DNA of 41,571 bases from Bacillota bacterium (GTDB lineage: Bacteria; Bacillota; Sulfobacillia; JAJZYS01; JAJYTV01): positions 1 to 41,571 of the forward strand of contig JAJYSJ010000020.1 of assembly GCA_021793645.1 (NCBI GenBank). Direction: 5' to 3'. The notes beneath the pieces were generated by a model. It ran no database searches. It saw only the letters and a program-made list of their open reading frames with translations, and was not told the origin of the DNA. A program made the position numbers and the translations under genes. Numbering within the stretch: position 1 is the first letter of the stretch; every line of letters starts with the position of its first letter. Shown here in pieces: positions 26,807 through 36,137 of the stretch.

Positions 26807-27625
26807 ATGTCGTACGCGTGGGAGACGGTCAAGGACTACCAGGACATCCTCTACGAGCGCTTCGAGGGCATCGCAAAGATCACGATCAACCGGCCGGAGG
26901 TGCACAACGCCTTCCGCCCGCAGACGCTCTTCGAACTGGAAAACGCATTCGCGCTGGCGCGCGAGGACCAATCCGTCGGCGTGATCCTCCTGACCGGAGC
27001 GGGTGACAAGGCGTTCTGCTCCGGAGGCGACCAGCGCATCCGCGGCAAGGCGGGCTACGTCGGAGAAGACGGGGTACCGCGCCTGAATGTGCTCGATCTG
27101 CAGCGGCAGATCCGCACGCTCCCGAAGCCCGTCATCGCGGTAGTCGCAGGCTACGCGATCGGGGGCGGACATGTACTGCATCTCGTCTGCGACCTGACGA
27201 TCGCTGCCGACAACGCCGTCTTCGGCCAGACCGGTCCGAAGGTGGGGAGTTTCGACGCGGGCTACGGCGCGACGCTCCTCGCACGCACGGTGGGCCACAA
27301 GAAGGCCCGCGAGATCTGGTACCTGTGCCGCCAGTACTCGGCACAGGATGCGCTCGACATGGGGCTCGTGAACGTCGTTGTGCCACTCGCGGAGCTCGAG
27401 GACACGGCGGTGCAATGGTCGCGCGAGATCCTTGAAAAGAGTCCCATCGCACTGCGCTTCCTGAAGGCGGCCTTCAACGCGGACACGGACGGCCTCGCCG
27501 GCATTCAGCAGCTCGCAGGCGACGCGACCATGCTCTACTACATGACCGAAGAAGGACAGGAAGGGAAGAACGCCTTCCTTGAAAAGCGCAAGCCGAACTT
27601 CGGCAAGTTCCCCCGCCTGCCCTAG
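26807..27625 (+). CDS. menB: 1,4-dihydroxy-2-naphthoyl-CoA synthase
   Basis: 272 aa crotonase-fold enzyme that cyclises o-succinylbenzoyl-CoA. It shows [11 protein letters not shown] near the N-terminus, the oxyanion-hole [23 protein letters not shown] and the MenB-specific Asp in [14 protein letters not shown], with [10 protein letters not shown] at the end, which is characteristic. ATG at 26807 is preceded by AAAGGGG. The gene is 18 nt after menH. Confidence 0.96.
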   Translation: MSYAWETVKDYQDILYERFEGIAKITINRPEVHNAFRPQTLFELENAFALAREDQSVGVILLTGAGDKAFCSGGDQRIRGKAGYVGEDGVPRLNVLDLQRQIRTLPKPVIAVVAGYAIGGGHVLHLVCDLTIAADNAVFGQTGPKVGSFDAGYGATLLARTVGHKKAREIWYLCRQYSAQDALDMGLVNVVVPLAELEDTAVQWSREILEKSPIALRFLKAAFNADTDGLAGIQQLAGDATMLYYMTEEGQEGKNAFLEKRKPNFGKFPRLP

Positions 27626-29119
27626 ATGACCGGTCATGGAGCAGGGGCCTATGGCCCCGACGAGACACCGGACTGGCTCAGCCGCCGCGCGCAGCGATCT
27701 CCTGGTGCCCTTGCGCTGAGGGCAAAGGGCCGTGACCTCACCTACGCGGACCTCGATGTGCTGGCGGGCCGCGCTGCGGGCACGCTGGCCGCGCAGGGCG
27801 TGGCGCCGGGAGACCGCGTCGCCGCCCTGCTGCCGAGCGGCATCGACTTTGCAGTGCTTCTGCACGCCGTGCTGCGCCTGGGCGCCACGCTGGTGCCGGT
27901 GAACACGCGGCTCGCGGCGCAGGAGATGGCGTTCGTCCTTCAGGACTCCGCCCCGCGGGTGCTCGTCCTCGGGGATCGGCTGCGTGCGCAGGGGGAACCC
28001 CTCGCCCAAAAGGCCGGCATCCCCGTGCTGCGGGCAGGAGAACCGTTGCTTGCGGGCGCCACCGCCCCGGAGCGCGGCCATTGCCTGTCCGACCTCGCCG
28101 CGCTGGTCTACACCTCAGGGACCACAGGACGCCCGAAGGGTGCGATGCTGACCTGGGGCAACTTCTACCATGGCGCTGTGACGTCTGCCCTCGGAGTCGG
28201 CACCGTGCCAGAGGACCGGTGGCTCCTTTGCATGCCGCTCTTCCACGTCGGTGGGCTCAGCATCCTCCTGCGGGCGACGCTCTACGGCATCGCCGTCGTG
28301 GCGCAGGACGGCTTCTCCGAACAGGCGGTTGCGCGCGCCTTCGCAGACGACGGCGTGACCATCGCCTCGCTCGTGCCAGTGATGCTGCGCCGCCTGCTCG
28401 ATGCGGGCGTCGTTTTCCCAAGCGCACTGCGCTACATCCTCCTCGGCGGAGGGCCAACACCTCGGGATCTGCTGGAGCGCGCCACGACACAGGGCGTGCC
28501 GATCGCCCCGACCTACGGGCTCACCGAGACGGCGTCGCAGGCAGTCACGATGCCGCCTGCGGAGGTTGCAGGTCACATTGGAGCCGCCGGGCGGCCGCTG
28601 TTCCTCACGGAAGTCCGCATCGGGGATGGAGAGCATGGCCTTGCGCCTGGGGAGCCGGGCGAGATCCTGGTGCGCGGACCGACCGTGTCGCCCGGCTACT
28701 GGCAGCGTCCCGCTGCGACAGCGGCCGCGCTGGCGAAGGGCTGGCTGCATACCGGCGACGTCGGCTACCTCGATCAGGAAGGGTATCTTTACGTCCTCGA
28801 CCGGCGCGACGACCTGATCGTCAGCGGCGGCGAGAACGTCTACCCGGCCGAGGTGGAAGACGCGCTCTCGCGCCACCCTGCAGTGCTCGACGCTGGCGTC
28901 TACGGCCTGGAGGATCCCGTCTGGGGCCAGGCGGTGCACGCGGCGGTGGTGCTGCGGGAAGGGGCGCAGGTGACCCAGGCGCAGCTGCTAGACTTCCTGC
29001 GAACGCGGCTTGCGGGCTACAAGGTACCGCAAACGGTCTCGTTTTGGGATGGGCTGCCGCGCAACGCCGGCGGCAAGCTGATGCGGCGGCTGCTGCGTAA
29101 GAAGGAGGAGGACGCGTGA
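27626..29119 (+). CDS. menE: o-succinylbenzoate--CoA ligase
   Basis: 497 aa adenylate-forming enzyme. It activates o-succinylbenzoate with ATP and CoA. Motifs are the P-loop YTSGTTGRPKG (about residue 160), TYGLTETASQ, HTGDVGYLDQEGY, DRRDDLIVSGGENVYP and the C-terminal catalytic lysine in RNAGGKLMRR. The ATG directly abuts the menB TAG with no Shine-Dalgarno, so translation is probably by re-initiation. The N-terminal 15 residues are Gly-rich and may be extra. It precedes menB's partner step in the pathway; the enzyme that makes its substrate (MenC) is not in the cluster. Confidence 0.94.
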   Translation: MTGHGAGAYGPDETPDWLSRRAQRSPGALALRAKGRDLTYADLDVLAGRAAGTLAAQGVAPGDRVAALLPSGIDFAVLLHAVLRLGATLVPVNTRLAAQEMAFVLQDSAPRVLVLGDRLRAQGEPLAQKAGIPVLRAGEPLLAGATAPERGHCLSDLAALVYTSGTTGRPKGAMLTWGNFYHGAVTSALGVGTVPEDRWLLCMPLFHVGGLSILLRATLYGIAVVAQDGFSEQAVARAFADDGVTIASLVPVMLRRLLDAGVVFPSALRYILLGGGPTPRDLLERATTQGVPIAPTYGLTETASQAVTMPPAEVAGHIGAAGRPLFLTEVRIGDGEHGLAPGEPGEILVRGPTVSPGYWQRPAATAAALAKGWLHTGDVGYLDQEGYLYVLDRRDDLIVSGGENVYPAEVEDALSRHPAVLDAGVYGLEDPVWGQAVHAAVVLREGAQVTQAQLLDFLRTRLAGYKVPQTVSFWDGLPRNAGGKLMRRLLRKKEEDA

Positions 29120-29985
29120 CGATCCAGGCGCTTTGGCGCCTTTCAAGGCCCCATACGCTCTCGGCAGCGATCGTGCCGGTGCTCGTCGGGGTCGCTGCCG
29201 GAGCGCTCGGGGGAAAGCCTTCCTTCCTCCTGGCGCTCGATATGCTCGTGATCTCACTCCTCTTGCAGATCGCCACGAACATGGCGAACGAGTACTTCGA
29301 CTTCCGGCGCGGCGTGGACCACGCCGGTCTCACCGGCATCGCCGGCGTGATCGTGAAAGGCGAGCTGCAGGCGAAGACTGTCCTGCACTACGCACTCGGG
29401 ACCTTCCTGCTCGCATTCTTCTTAGGCTGCGTGCTCGGCTACATTCGCGGACTCATCCTGATCGGACTGGGACTTCTCAGTATCCTCGTCGCGCTGCTCT
29501 ATTCCGCGGGACCGAAGCCAATCGCGGCAACCCCGTACGGGGAGCTCACCGTCTTCCTGCTGATGGGCGTCCTCGAGACCCTGGTCAGCGAGGTTGCGGC
29601 CGTCGGGCGGATGAGCGCCGCGGGCTTGGCCGCTTCCTTCTCCGTCGGGTTCCTTGTCGCCGCCATTCTCACGGCGAACAACCTGCGCGACCGCGAGAGC
29701 GACCAGGAACGCGGCAGGCGTACGCTGGCGATCGTCCTCGGAGAGGTGCGTGGTCTGCGCTTTTTGCGAGCGGAGGCACTTTTGGCACTGCTCTGGCCCG
29801 CTATGGCCGCGCTACTCGGCCTTTTGCCCTGGGCTGCTGCGCTGACCCTCCTACTCCTTCCGCTCGCGGCGGGTATCGGACGGGGAGTACCCCTGCGGCG
29901 CCTGTTGCCCCAGACGTCGCGCCTGCACCTGCTGAATGGCGTCTTTCTGGCAGCCGGCCTCGCGCTGTGGCTGGCTGTGCGCTGA
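29116..29985 (+). CDS. menA: 1,4-dihydroxy-2-naphthoate polyprenyltransferase
   Basis: 289 aa UbiA-superfamily membrane enzyme with about eight to nine transmembrane helices. It prenylates dihydroxynaphthoate to demethylmenaquinone. The first Asp-rich motif is NMANEYFDFRRGVD (about residues 54-67), and the second is DRESDQERGRRTLA (about 192-205). GTG at 29116 overlaps the menE stop (GTGA) and follows GGAGGAG. Last gene of the men operon, before a terminator. Confidence 0.94.
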   Translation: MTIQALWRLSRPHTLSAAIVPVLVGVAAGALGGKPSFLLALDMLVISLLLQIATNMANEYFDFRRGVDHAGLTGIAGVIVKGELQAKTVLHYALGTFLLAFFLGCVLGYIRGLILIGLGLLSILVALLYSAGPKPIAATPYGELTVFLLMGVLETLVSEVAAVGRMSAAGLAASFSVGFLVAAILTANNLRDRESDQERGRRTLAIVLGEVRGLRFLRAEALLALLWPAMAALLGLLPWAAALTLLLLPLAAGIGRGVPLRRLLPQTSRLHLLNGVFLAAGLALWLAVR

Positions 29986-30000
29986 AGCCACACAATGGCG

Positions 30001-30033
30001 AAAGGGCGCTTGCCGCAAAGGCAGGCGCCCTTT
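30001..30033. terminator. terminator between menA and thiN (convergent)
   Basis: A 14-bp stem with one G-U pair (AAAGGGCGCTTGCC / GGCAGGCGCCCTTT) and a GCAAA loop. It ends in TTT on the plus strand and has the matching AAA on the other side, so it is probably bidirectional. Confidence 0.8.
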
Positions 30034-30086
30034 CCAGTGCCGGAATGCAATCTCATCGCGCCGCGTGCCAAGGCATTTCTCGGACG

Positions 30087-30770
30087 TCACTGGGGGCGAT
30101 GCGGATACGGCATGACCGCAAGGGCCTGTCCCGCGACGAGCCGGATCCACGCGGCGTCATCGACGACCCGGTTGGAATTGCCGCGCATCTCATCCCATCG
30201 CAGCGTCACGCCATCCAGTTGCCAGCGCAAGCCAGCCGACTGCAGACGCGCCCTGGGAGTGAGCGGGATGATGGAGAGCGTTCGCCCGTGGGGGCCGACC
30301 GCCATCCGGTGCCGCGGCACGAGCAGCGCGGCCTGCCTGCCGTCGGTGAGGAGCGCCTCTGCCCCTTCTCTCGCTGCGTACCGTAGCAGGGCCACATGGC
30401 CGAACGACATGTCGTAGCGTCCGCCCATGGCACCGACGATGGTGATCAGCCGCGCACCTTCCGAGAGCGCTGTGCGGACCGCGATCTCACCGTCGGTCTC
30501 GTCCTTCTCCACCGGGTAGGCGACCACCGCGACGTCGGATGGCGGCGCGGCCGAATCGAAGTCGCCGACGACGACATGGGGCGCGATGCCGCGCCTTGCT
30601 AGGCGCCGGTATCCCCCGTCCGCCGCGATGACGAGGGCATTCTCCATCTCCGCGGCGAGGCCTGGACTGACCTGAAAGTCCCCGTTGAGGATGACGACGC
30701 TGCGCAGGCGTTTTACCGCGTTTCCCGCCTGCACCGCACCCTTGGCATCTTGCACCGCATCACCCACCAT
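30087..30770 (-). CDS. thiN: thiamine pyrophosphokinase
   Basis: 227 aa. It converts thiamine and ATP to thiamine diphosphate. Family marks are VIAADGGYRRL, HVVVGDFDS, KDETDGEIA and GAMGGRYDMSFGHVALL, with SNRV in the C-terminal beta-sandwich. The start is uncertain: the ATG at 30770 follows AGAGG at 9 nt, but a GTG at 30734 would give 215 residues, closer to the usual length. Upstream, the frame stays open to 30857 but looks non-coding. The gene is alone, 185 nt after yhaN. Confidence 0.85.
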   Translation of the reverse strand: MVGDAVQDAKGAVQAGNAVKRLRSVVILNGDFQVSPGLAAEMENALVIAADGGYRRLARRGIAPHVVVGDFDSAAPPSDVAVVAYPVEKDETDGEIAVRTALSEGARLITIVGAMGGRYDMSFGHVALLRYAAREGAEALLTDGRQAALLVPRHRMAVGPHGRTLSIIPLTPRARLQSAGLRWQLDGVTLRWDEMRGNSNRVVDDAAWIRLVAGQALAVMPYPHRPQ

Positions 30771-30955
30771 CCGACGTTTCCTCTCGCCGCTAAGATCCAC
30801 AGTACACGTCTTGGCGTCAGGCCATCCCCCCGGACCCGTCCACACCGTCTCCCCCATATCGCATCTTCCGCGGGTTCTTGTGCGGCACTCGACGCCGATC
30901 GTACCAACGCGGGCGGGTCCGGCACCCTCAGATGCGCCGGAGGATCGCGCTGCTT

Positions 30956-33900
30956 CTAGCCGCCGAAGAGCCCGCTGTTTTCGGTAAGCCGATAGCGGCG
31001 GCCTCTGCGCTCGCCGGTCGCCTCGACCCTTCCTTCACGGATGAGCTCCTCGACCCGCCGCCGTACACCCTCCTCCGGCTGGCCGAGCTCCTGTACAATC
31101 GTTCGAAGCGGCATCGCACCGCCTGCGAGGACCGCGAGGACTTCGTCTGGGTCCTTCTGATCTGGCGCATCCCCCGGAGCCAGCGCCGCCGCGGCCTCCC
31201 GGACGCCGATGGGCTGCGGCAGGCGCAAGGTCCGTATGCCCTGAAGACCCTCTTCCGCCATCTCCCGCACGAAGGGGTGGCAGGTGAAGAGAAGTGCCTG
31301 TCGGTCAGGCGCCGAGGCAAACTCTCCTAGGATGGAGAGCACGGCGCGGGCCCGAGTCGGGTCGAAGTTGACCAGTACGTCATCGAGTACCAGCGGCAGC
31401 GCGGCGACGCGTTCCCCGTACGACGCGGCAAGGCCGAGGCGCAGCGACAGGTAGAGCTGCTCTGCCGTACCTCGGCTGAGCTCCTCGGGTGGACGCAAGT
31501 CCCCGGACGCCTCGACGGCCATGAGGCCCTTCTCGTCGGCGCGCTGGCGCACTCCCACGTATCTCCCAGCGGTGATGCGGGCAAGGGCGTCCGACGCGAA
31601 ACGAAGCACCTCCGGCTGGCGGTCGCGCTCGTATACCTCCAGCGTCCGCTCGAGGAGGCGCTTCGCCGCGAACACCGCGCGCCACTCCCCAACCGCCCGC
31701 CGCAGCTCAGTGACGACACGCTCCTCTTGGGCCGCAAATTCCGCGACGTCCGCCGCCTGTGAAACCTGCTCGCGCTGCTTGCGAAGATCGAGGGCCTTGC
31801 CGAGCGCCTCCTTGAGCTCGATGTCCTGGATGCGCTGCAGGCGCTCGTTGATCGCTTCCTCGCCCGCTCGCCGTACGATCGGATCGCCATGGCGAAGCTC
31901 CGCTATGATCTCCGCCGCCGCCGGCCCCGCTTGATCTGCGAACTGCGCCCGCACCTGCGCCGCCTGCATCAGCAGGCGAAGTTCCGAGGCATCCCGTGCG
32001 CCGAGTGACGCGAGCAGTGCCCCGATGCGTTCCTTTGCGGCCTGCTGGTGCTTGCGCATGCCCTCCAGCCGCGAGCGCAGGTCGTCGAGCTGGACGCATA
32101 GCTCCCTGACCTGCGCCGCGGCGCTGCGCGCGTCGCGCACATCCTCGCCCAGTTCCCGCAGCGCCCTTCCAAGGGCGGGACCCTCCGAAGGGACGTCGCG
32201 CTCCGCCATGCGCAACTGCTCCGCTGCCTGCTCAAGCCACGTCTGCGCGCTTTGCCACGTCTTGACCGCCTCGGCCTCGAGACTCGCGAGGTCTGCCTGG
32301 ACGCGGGCAAACACCTGGAGCTCCGACGCGTATGAGGGGAGCAGATCCGGCGAGAGCCCTGTCGGCAAGCCGCGTTGGCGCTTGAACTCCCCAAATGCCT
32401 CCTGATCCATCAAGCTCTGCGCCTGCTCGTCGGCGAGGGCTGCCTTTGCCGTCTCGGCGTCCCCCTGCCGCCGCTGCGCCAGGAGAACGCTCTCAGACGC
32501 CCGCTGCGCGAGACGGTCGCGTTCTGTGGCAAGGGACTTCTGGGCCTCCGCTTCCCGATGCAGGCGTTCCAGGTCGCGTTCGGCGACGGGAAATGCAATG
32601 CCAGCTTCGGCGGCCGCATCTCTTGCGTCGCTCATCGCCTGGCTGAGGGCCCGACCGGAACCGCCGAACGCGGTAAAGAGCAGAACCAGTACCCCGACAA
32701 CGGTCGGAGCGGCGAGGTAGAGGATGTGCGAGAGCAGCCCGATGGCGCCCGCCAGCAGAAGCGCGATACCAAGAGCGCCAAGACCGAGGAGGCGGCTGCG
32801 GCGCGCGTGGCTCCGCTCGAGAGAACGCTGCAGCGATATGATCGCCGCGATGCGCCGGTCCAAGGTGGCGGCATCGGGCATCTCGGCATAGGGGGCAAAC
32901 GCTGCCTGTGCCGCTTGTGCCTCCAGCTGCGCGTCGGCCGCTTCCCGTGCAGCGGCTTCCGCGGCCTGCGCCAGGTGGCGAAGCTTCTCCTGCCTGTCCC
33001 GCAAGCGAGCCGCCCAGTGATCGATCTCCTGGTGGATGCTGAAGTCGAGTGCGACTGCGGGCTCCTCCTCCGGGAGGTTCAGTCGGGCAGCGGTCTTGCT
33101 GCGCTCCAGCCGCCTCTCGCTGATCAGACGCGCCAGCTCGTCCAACCGGCGCAGCCGCTGATCTTGCAGCGTGAGATCCTGCACCAGTTCCTCGACGACC
33201 GGCGCAACCGCAACGAGTTCCTCGGGCGGGGACAGTGTGGCCACGCGGGCTGCGAGACCGCGTTCCTCCTCCTCACGCTCCTCGATCTGCAGGCTCCTGT
33301 GCTGCTGCCCCTCGATTAGCCCCGCGGCTTCCTCCGCGAGGGCCATGTCGATCGCCTGCGCCGGCCGGCCGAGCTCTTCCTCCAGTCGGCACAGCCGATT
33401 CCATGTGCTCTCCAGCGTCTGCAGCTTCAGCAGCCTGTCCCGCTGTTCGCGCAGCTGGGCAGCCTCATGCTGCAGGCGCTGAACCTGTTCCTCGGCTTCG
33501 CCCTCGCGATGCTCCAGATCCGAAAAGTCCTGCGCTTGCAGTTGGGCCGCCTGCAGCTTCTGACGGACTTCGGAGAGCTGTGCGAGCAGCTTGTTGATAC
33601 GCCCCTCGCTGGAGCGCTGCCGCAAAAACTGCTCCAGGCGCTGCTCCAGCGTACGTCGCGCCGCTGAGGCGCTTTTGCCCGCACCTGTGAGGCCGACCGA
33701 GTAGAGCCTATCGCGCACTTCCTCCTGGGAGAGCGCCTCGAGGTTCGATAGCTCCCAGAGGCTGAAGGCAAAGACGTCGCGATAGATCGCGCCGTCGATG
33801 CGGCCGAGAAGCGCCGCCAGCGCATCCTCTCCGAGAACGCTCCCGTCGGGCGCGATCAAGCGCGGCGGCTTGCCCTGGAACCGCTCTAGCTGCCAATCTC

Positions 33901-34132
33901 CCCTCGCATCCGAGAAGTACAGGCGACCACCGTGGCGGCCGCCTCCCAGTGGCGGGTACTTCTGAGACTGTCCGCGCTGGAACCCGAACAGCATGAAGCG
34001 CAAAAAGCCGAGCAGCGTCGACTTCCCCGCCTCATTCGGTCCCTCGATCACGGTGAGCCCGCCCAACAGGCCCCCAACCTCAGCGTCGTGGAAACGGCCG
34101 AACCCCTCGATACGCCATCCGCGCAGGATCAT
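30956..34132 (-). CDS. yhaN: YhaN-type SMC/Rad50-like AAA ATPase with an added C-terminal winged-helix domain
   Basis: 1058 aa. The N-terminal ATPase half has a P-loop GPNEAGKST (residues 31-39); long coiled coils run about 150-440 and 495-840; a hydrophobic double segment lies at about 447-489, as in B. subtilis YhaN; the C-terminal half has signature LSRGTAEQLYLSLRLGLA, Walker B LPLVLDDVLVNFD and TCHP. Residues about 994-1052 form a further domain resembling a winged helix (HTH PLRTIVQELGQPEEGVRRRV, wing VEATGERRGRRYRLT), absent from the B. subtilis protein, which is about 960 aa. It is predicted to work with YhaO, an SbcD/Mre11-like nuclease, in DNA processing or repair. ATG at 34132 overlaps the yhaO stop (ATGA). 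Confidence 0.9.
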   Translation of the reverse strand: MILRGWRIEGFGRFHDAEVGGLLGGLTVIEGPNEAGKSTLLGFLRFMLFGFQRGQSQKYPPLGGGRHGGRLYFSDARGDWQLERFQGKPPRLIAPDGSVLGEDALAALLGRIDGAIYRDVFAFSLWELSNLEALSQEEVRDRLYSVGLTGAGKSASAARRTLEQRLEQFLRQRSSEGRINKLLAQLSEVRQKLQAAQLQAQDFSDLEHREGEAEEQVQRLQHEAAQLREQRDRLLKLQTLESTWNRLCRLEEELGRPAQAIDMALAEEAAGLIEGQQHRSLQIEEREEEERGLAARVATLSPPEELVAVAPVVEELVQDLTLQDQRLRRLDELARLISERRLERSKTAARLNLPEEEPAVALDFSIHQEIDHWAARLRDRQEKLRHLAQAAEAAAREAADAQLEAQAAQAAFAPYAEMPDAATLDRRIAAIISLQRSLERSHARRSRLLGLGALGIALLLAGAIGLLSHILYLAAPTVVGVLVLLFTAFGGSGRALSQAMSDARDAAAEAGIAFPVAERDLERLHREAEAQKSLATERDRLAQRASESVLLAQRRQGDAETAKAALADEQAQSLMDQEAFGEFKRQRGLPTGLSPDLLPSYASELQVFARVQADLASLEAEAVKTWQSAQTWLEQAAEQLRMAERDVPSEGPALGRALRELGEDVRDARSAAAQVRELCVQLDDLRSRLEGMRKHQQAAKERIGALLASLGARDASELRLLMQAAQVRAQFADQAGPAAAEIIAELRHGDPIVRRAGEEAINERLQRIQDIELKEALGKALDLRKQREQVSQAADVAEFAAQEERVVTELRRAVGEWRAVFAAKRLLERTLEVYERDRQPEVLRFASDALARITAGRYVGVRQRADEKGLMAVEASGDLRPPEELSRGTAEQLYLSLRLGLAASYGERVAALPLVLDDVLVNFDPTRARAVLSILGEFASAPDRQALLFTCHPFVREMAEEGLQGIRTLRLPQPIGVREAAAALAPGDAPDQKDPDEVLAVLAGGAMPLRTIVQELGQPEEGVRRRVEELIREGRVEATGERRGRRYRLTENSGLFGG

Positions 34133-35394
34133 CGGCCGTCACCTTCCTCGACCAATAGGCGAAGACAGATGTCTTCCGCCTGCCGCAGCAGTTCCTCAGG
34201 CTCCGGGGGATCGCCCAGAGGCCCAGCCTGCATCTCCACCCTGCGCAGCTCCCGGGCCTGTTCCGCGAGGAACGCCTCTATGTCCTCCGGAGACGCGAGG
34301 ATGCGCCTCGACTCCTCGAGAAGTTCCGAAAGGAGGTCTCCCCGTCCCACGATCTCCTCGCGCCGCAGCGGCGTCTTGGTCGCAACCTCCAGCTCATCCC
34401 ACCAGAGGAAGGGCGAGAGGCCCTGCGCTGCGGCGCGCATCTCCCCTAGGACTTCCTCCATGCGCTCCTTCAGTTCGCCATGCCCGGCGAACTCGCCCAC
34501 GAGACGCAGACGCGCGACGAGACCCCTCCCCTCCTGAGCCGCATGGAGCGAGTGCACCTCCCGGTCGATCAAATCGAGGGCGGCGCTCAGGTCCGAAAGA
34601 CCTGAGAGGTCGACGGTCCTGGTGGCGAAGCGCACGACGTCCAGGGCGACGAACTCCGGCGGCGAGACGATGCCAAGCGCGCTGTCGCAGCGCAGGACGT
34701 ACGCTCCCTTCGGTCCGGCATCCCCGGCAGCGGGGCTGCGTCCTTGCAGCACGCCGGAGTATGCCGCCCATGGGCCGCCTTCCAACACAAGGCGCGCCTG
34801 GTGGACGTGCCCGAGCGCCCAGTAGTGAAGGCCCGCGGCGTGCAGGTCGTCTGGCGTGCAGGGTGCGTACGGGGAGTGGGCGGTGTCGCCCACGTTGCAG
34901 TGCAGTAGACCGAACTGCGCTCCCTCGCCCTGCCTGTGGAAGCGGCGTGCGAGGTTTTCCCGCTCCTCACGCTGTGCGAACGAGACGCCATGGACCGTCG
35001 CGATCGTCTCACCGCTCCGCACCACCGGGTGGCTCGTCACGTCGCCAGGAGGGAAGACGTGCACAGCCTTCGGCCAGGCGCCGATCGCCGACCAGCCGTC
35101 GAGGGGGTCGTGGTTCCCGTGGACGATGAATGTCTCGCAGCCGGCCTCCCCCAGCCGAGCGAGGCCCTGCAAGAGTCTGCGCTGCGCGCGGATGCCGCGC
35201 GCGGGGCCGTCGTAGATGTCGCCCGCGAGTAGTAAAAAGGCTGCCTGTTCTTTCAGGGCCAGTTCAACCAAGTGATCAAATGCCGTCAGCGACGCCTCGC
35301 GCAGGGCTTCCGCCACCTGCGGCGCCACTTCGCCGAGCCCGCTGAAGGGCGTGTCCAAGTGCAGGTCCGCGGCGTGCACGACCGTAAAGCGCAA
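34129..35394 (-). CDS. yhaO: YhaO-type metallophosphoesterase (Mre11/SbcD-like DNA nuclease)
   Basis: 421 aa. The calcineurin-like phosphoesterase core has the metal motifs in order: HAADLHLDTPF, LLAGDIYDG, VHGNHDP, LLHCNVGD and LGHVHQA, and a C-terminal region (about 260-421) of helices that would bind the ATPase. The start is a TTG at 35394 with AGGAGG 7 nt upstream, giving LRFTVVHAADLH; upstream open frame is not used. Translationally coupled to yhaN. The pair resembles SbcCD/Mre11-Rad50 complexes that process DNA ends. Confidence 0.92.
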   Translation of the reverse strand: MRFTVVHAADLHLDTPFSGLGEVAPQVAEALREASLTAFDHLVELALKEQAAFLLLAGDIYDGPARGIRAQRRLLQGLARLGEAGCETFIVHGNHDPLDGWSAIGAWPKAVHVFPPGDVTSHPVVRSGETIATVHGVSFAQREERENLARRFHRQGEGAQFGLLHCNVGDTAHSPYAPCTPDDLHAAGLHYWALGHVHQARLVLEGGPWAAYSGVLQGRSPAAGDAGPKGAYVLRCDSALGIVSPPEFVALDVVRFATRTVDLSGLSDLSAALDLIDREVHSLHAAQEGRGLVARLRLVGEFAGHGELKERMEEVLGEMRAAAQGLSPFLWWDELEVATKTPLRREEIVGRGDLLSELLEESRRILASPEDIEAFLAEQARELRRVEMQAGPLGDPPEPEELLRQAEDICLRLLVEEGDGR

Positions 35395-35487
35395 GCTGCA
35401 TCCTCCTGAAGGATTCCTGCTCGTCCTGTGCATGGAATTCCAGGGCCGGGCGCAACCTCCTGTCGCGGTCCTGTCGCAGACTGCGGC

Positions 35488-35518
35488 TTGCGCTATGTCT
35501 CTTGAAGCGGTATATATT
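35488..35518 (+). promoter_or_regulatory. possible promoter of the FMN reductase gene
   Basis: TTGCGC (35488-35493), 17 nt, then TATATA (35511-35516, overlapping TATATT at 35513). It stands out as the only AT-rich spot in this 161-nt divergent region; the -35 match is weak. Confidence 0.4.
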
Positions 35519-35555
35519 GCATTGCGACATCGACCAAAACGGGGGAGGGATCGCC

Positions 35556-36137
35556 GTGGAGAGGAAGCTGCACATCATCGGCATCTCGGGAAGTCTGCGC
35601 AAGGCGTCCTTCAACCGGATGCTGCTGCGCGCCGCCGGCGAACTGATGCCTGCGGAGGCGGAGCTGGAGATCCTGGAGATCGGGGACCTGCCGTACTACA
35701 ACCAGGACGTCGACGAGGCGGGGGCGCCGCCTGTCGTCCAGGAGTTCCGCGACAAGGTGAGGGCGGCAGATGCACTTTTGTTCGCCGTGCCGGAGTACAA
35801 CTACTCTCTCACTGGCGTCTTGAAGAACGCGATCGACTGGGCCAGCCGCCCGGTGGCGACGTCCGCACTGAGGGGCAAGCCGACCGCCGTCATGGGCGCG
35901 TCCGGCGGGGCCTTCGGCACTGTGCGGGCGCAGCTTCACTTCCGGCAGGTCGCGGTGTTCTGCGACATGCACATGGTCAACAAGCCGGAGATCATGGTGC
36001 GGGAGCCCAGCCGGAAGTTTGGGCCGAACGGTCGCCTCGACGACGAGGAGACGCAACAGCTCGTGCGCCAGCTCCTCGTGTCGCTTGTGGAGTGGACGCA
36101 GGTGCTCCAGCACGGGCGAGCATACGTCAGCCGCTAG
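35556..36137 (+). CDS. NADPH-dependent FMN reductase
   Basis: 193 aa flavodoxin-fold reductase of the chromate/azo reductase group. The phosphate-binding loop GISGSLRKASFNR is at residues 8-20, and the flavin-stacking motif VPEYNYSLTGVLKNAIDWASRP is at about 70-91. GTG at 35556 follows GGGGGAGGGA, giving the family start. It likely reduces quinones or other acceptors in two-electron steps. It is divergent from yhaO; its TAG stop shares the palindrome CTAG with the stop of the converging crcB gene. Confidence 0.9.
   Translation: MERKLHIIGISGSLRKASFNRMLLRAAGELMPAEAELEILEIGDLPYYNQDVDEAGAPPVVQEFRDKVRAADALLFAVPEYNYSLTGVLKNAIDWASRPVATSALRGKPTAVMGASGGAFGTVRAQLHFRQVAVFCDMHMVNKPEIMVREPSRKFGPNGRLDDEETQQLVRQLLVSLVEWTQVLQHGRAYVSR

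Noticed and set aside
26129-28081. 650-codon open frame on the minus strand
   Set aside because: It is opposite menH, menB and menE, which have clear catalytic motifs; shadow of codon bias.
30919-30940. Hairpin after yhaN (CCGGC...GCCGG)
   Set aside because: Only 7 bp with a wobble pair and no U-run on the minus strand; not a convincing terminator.
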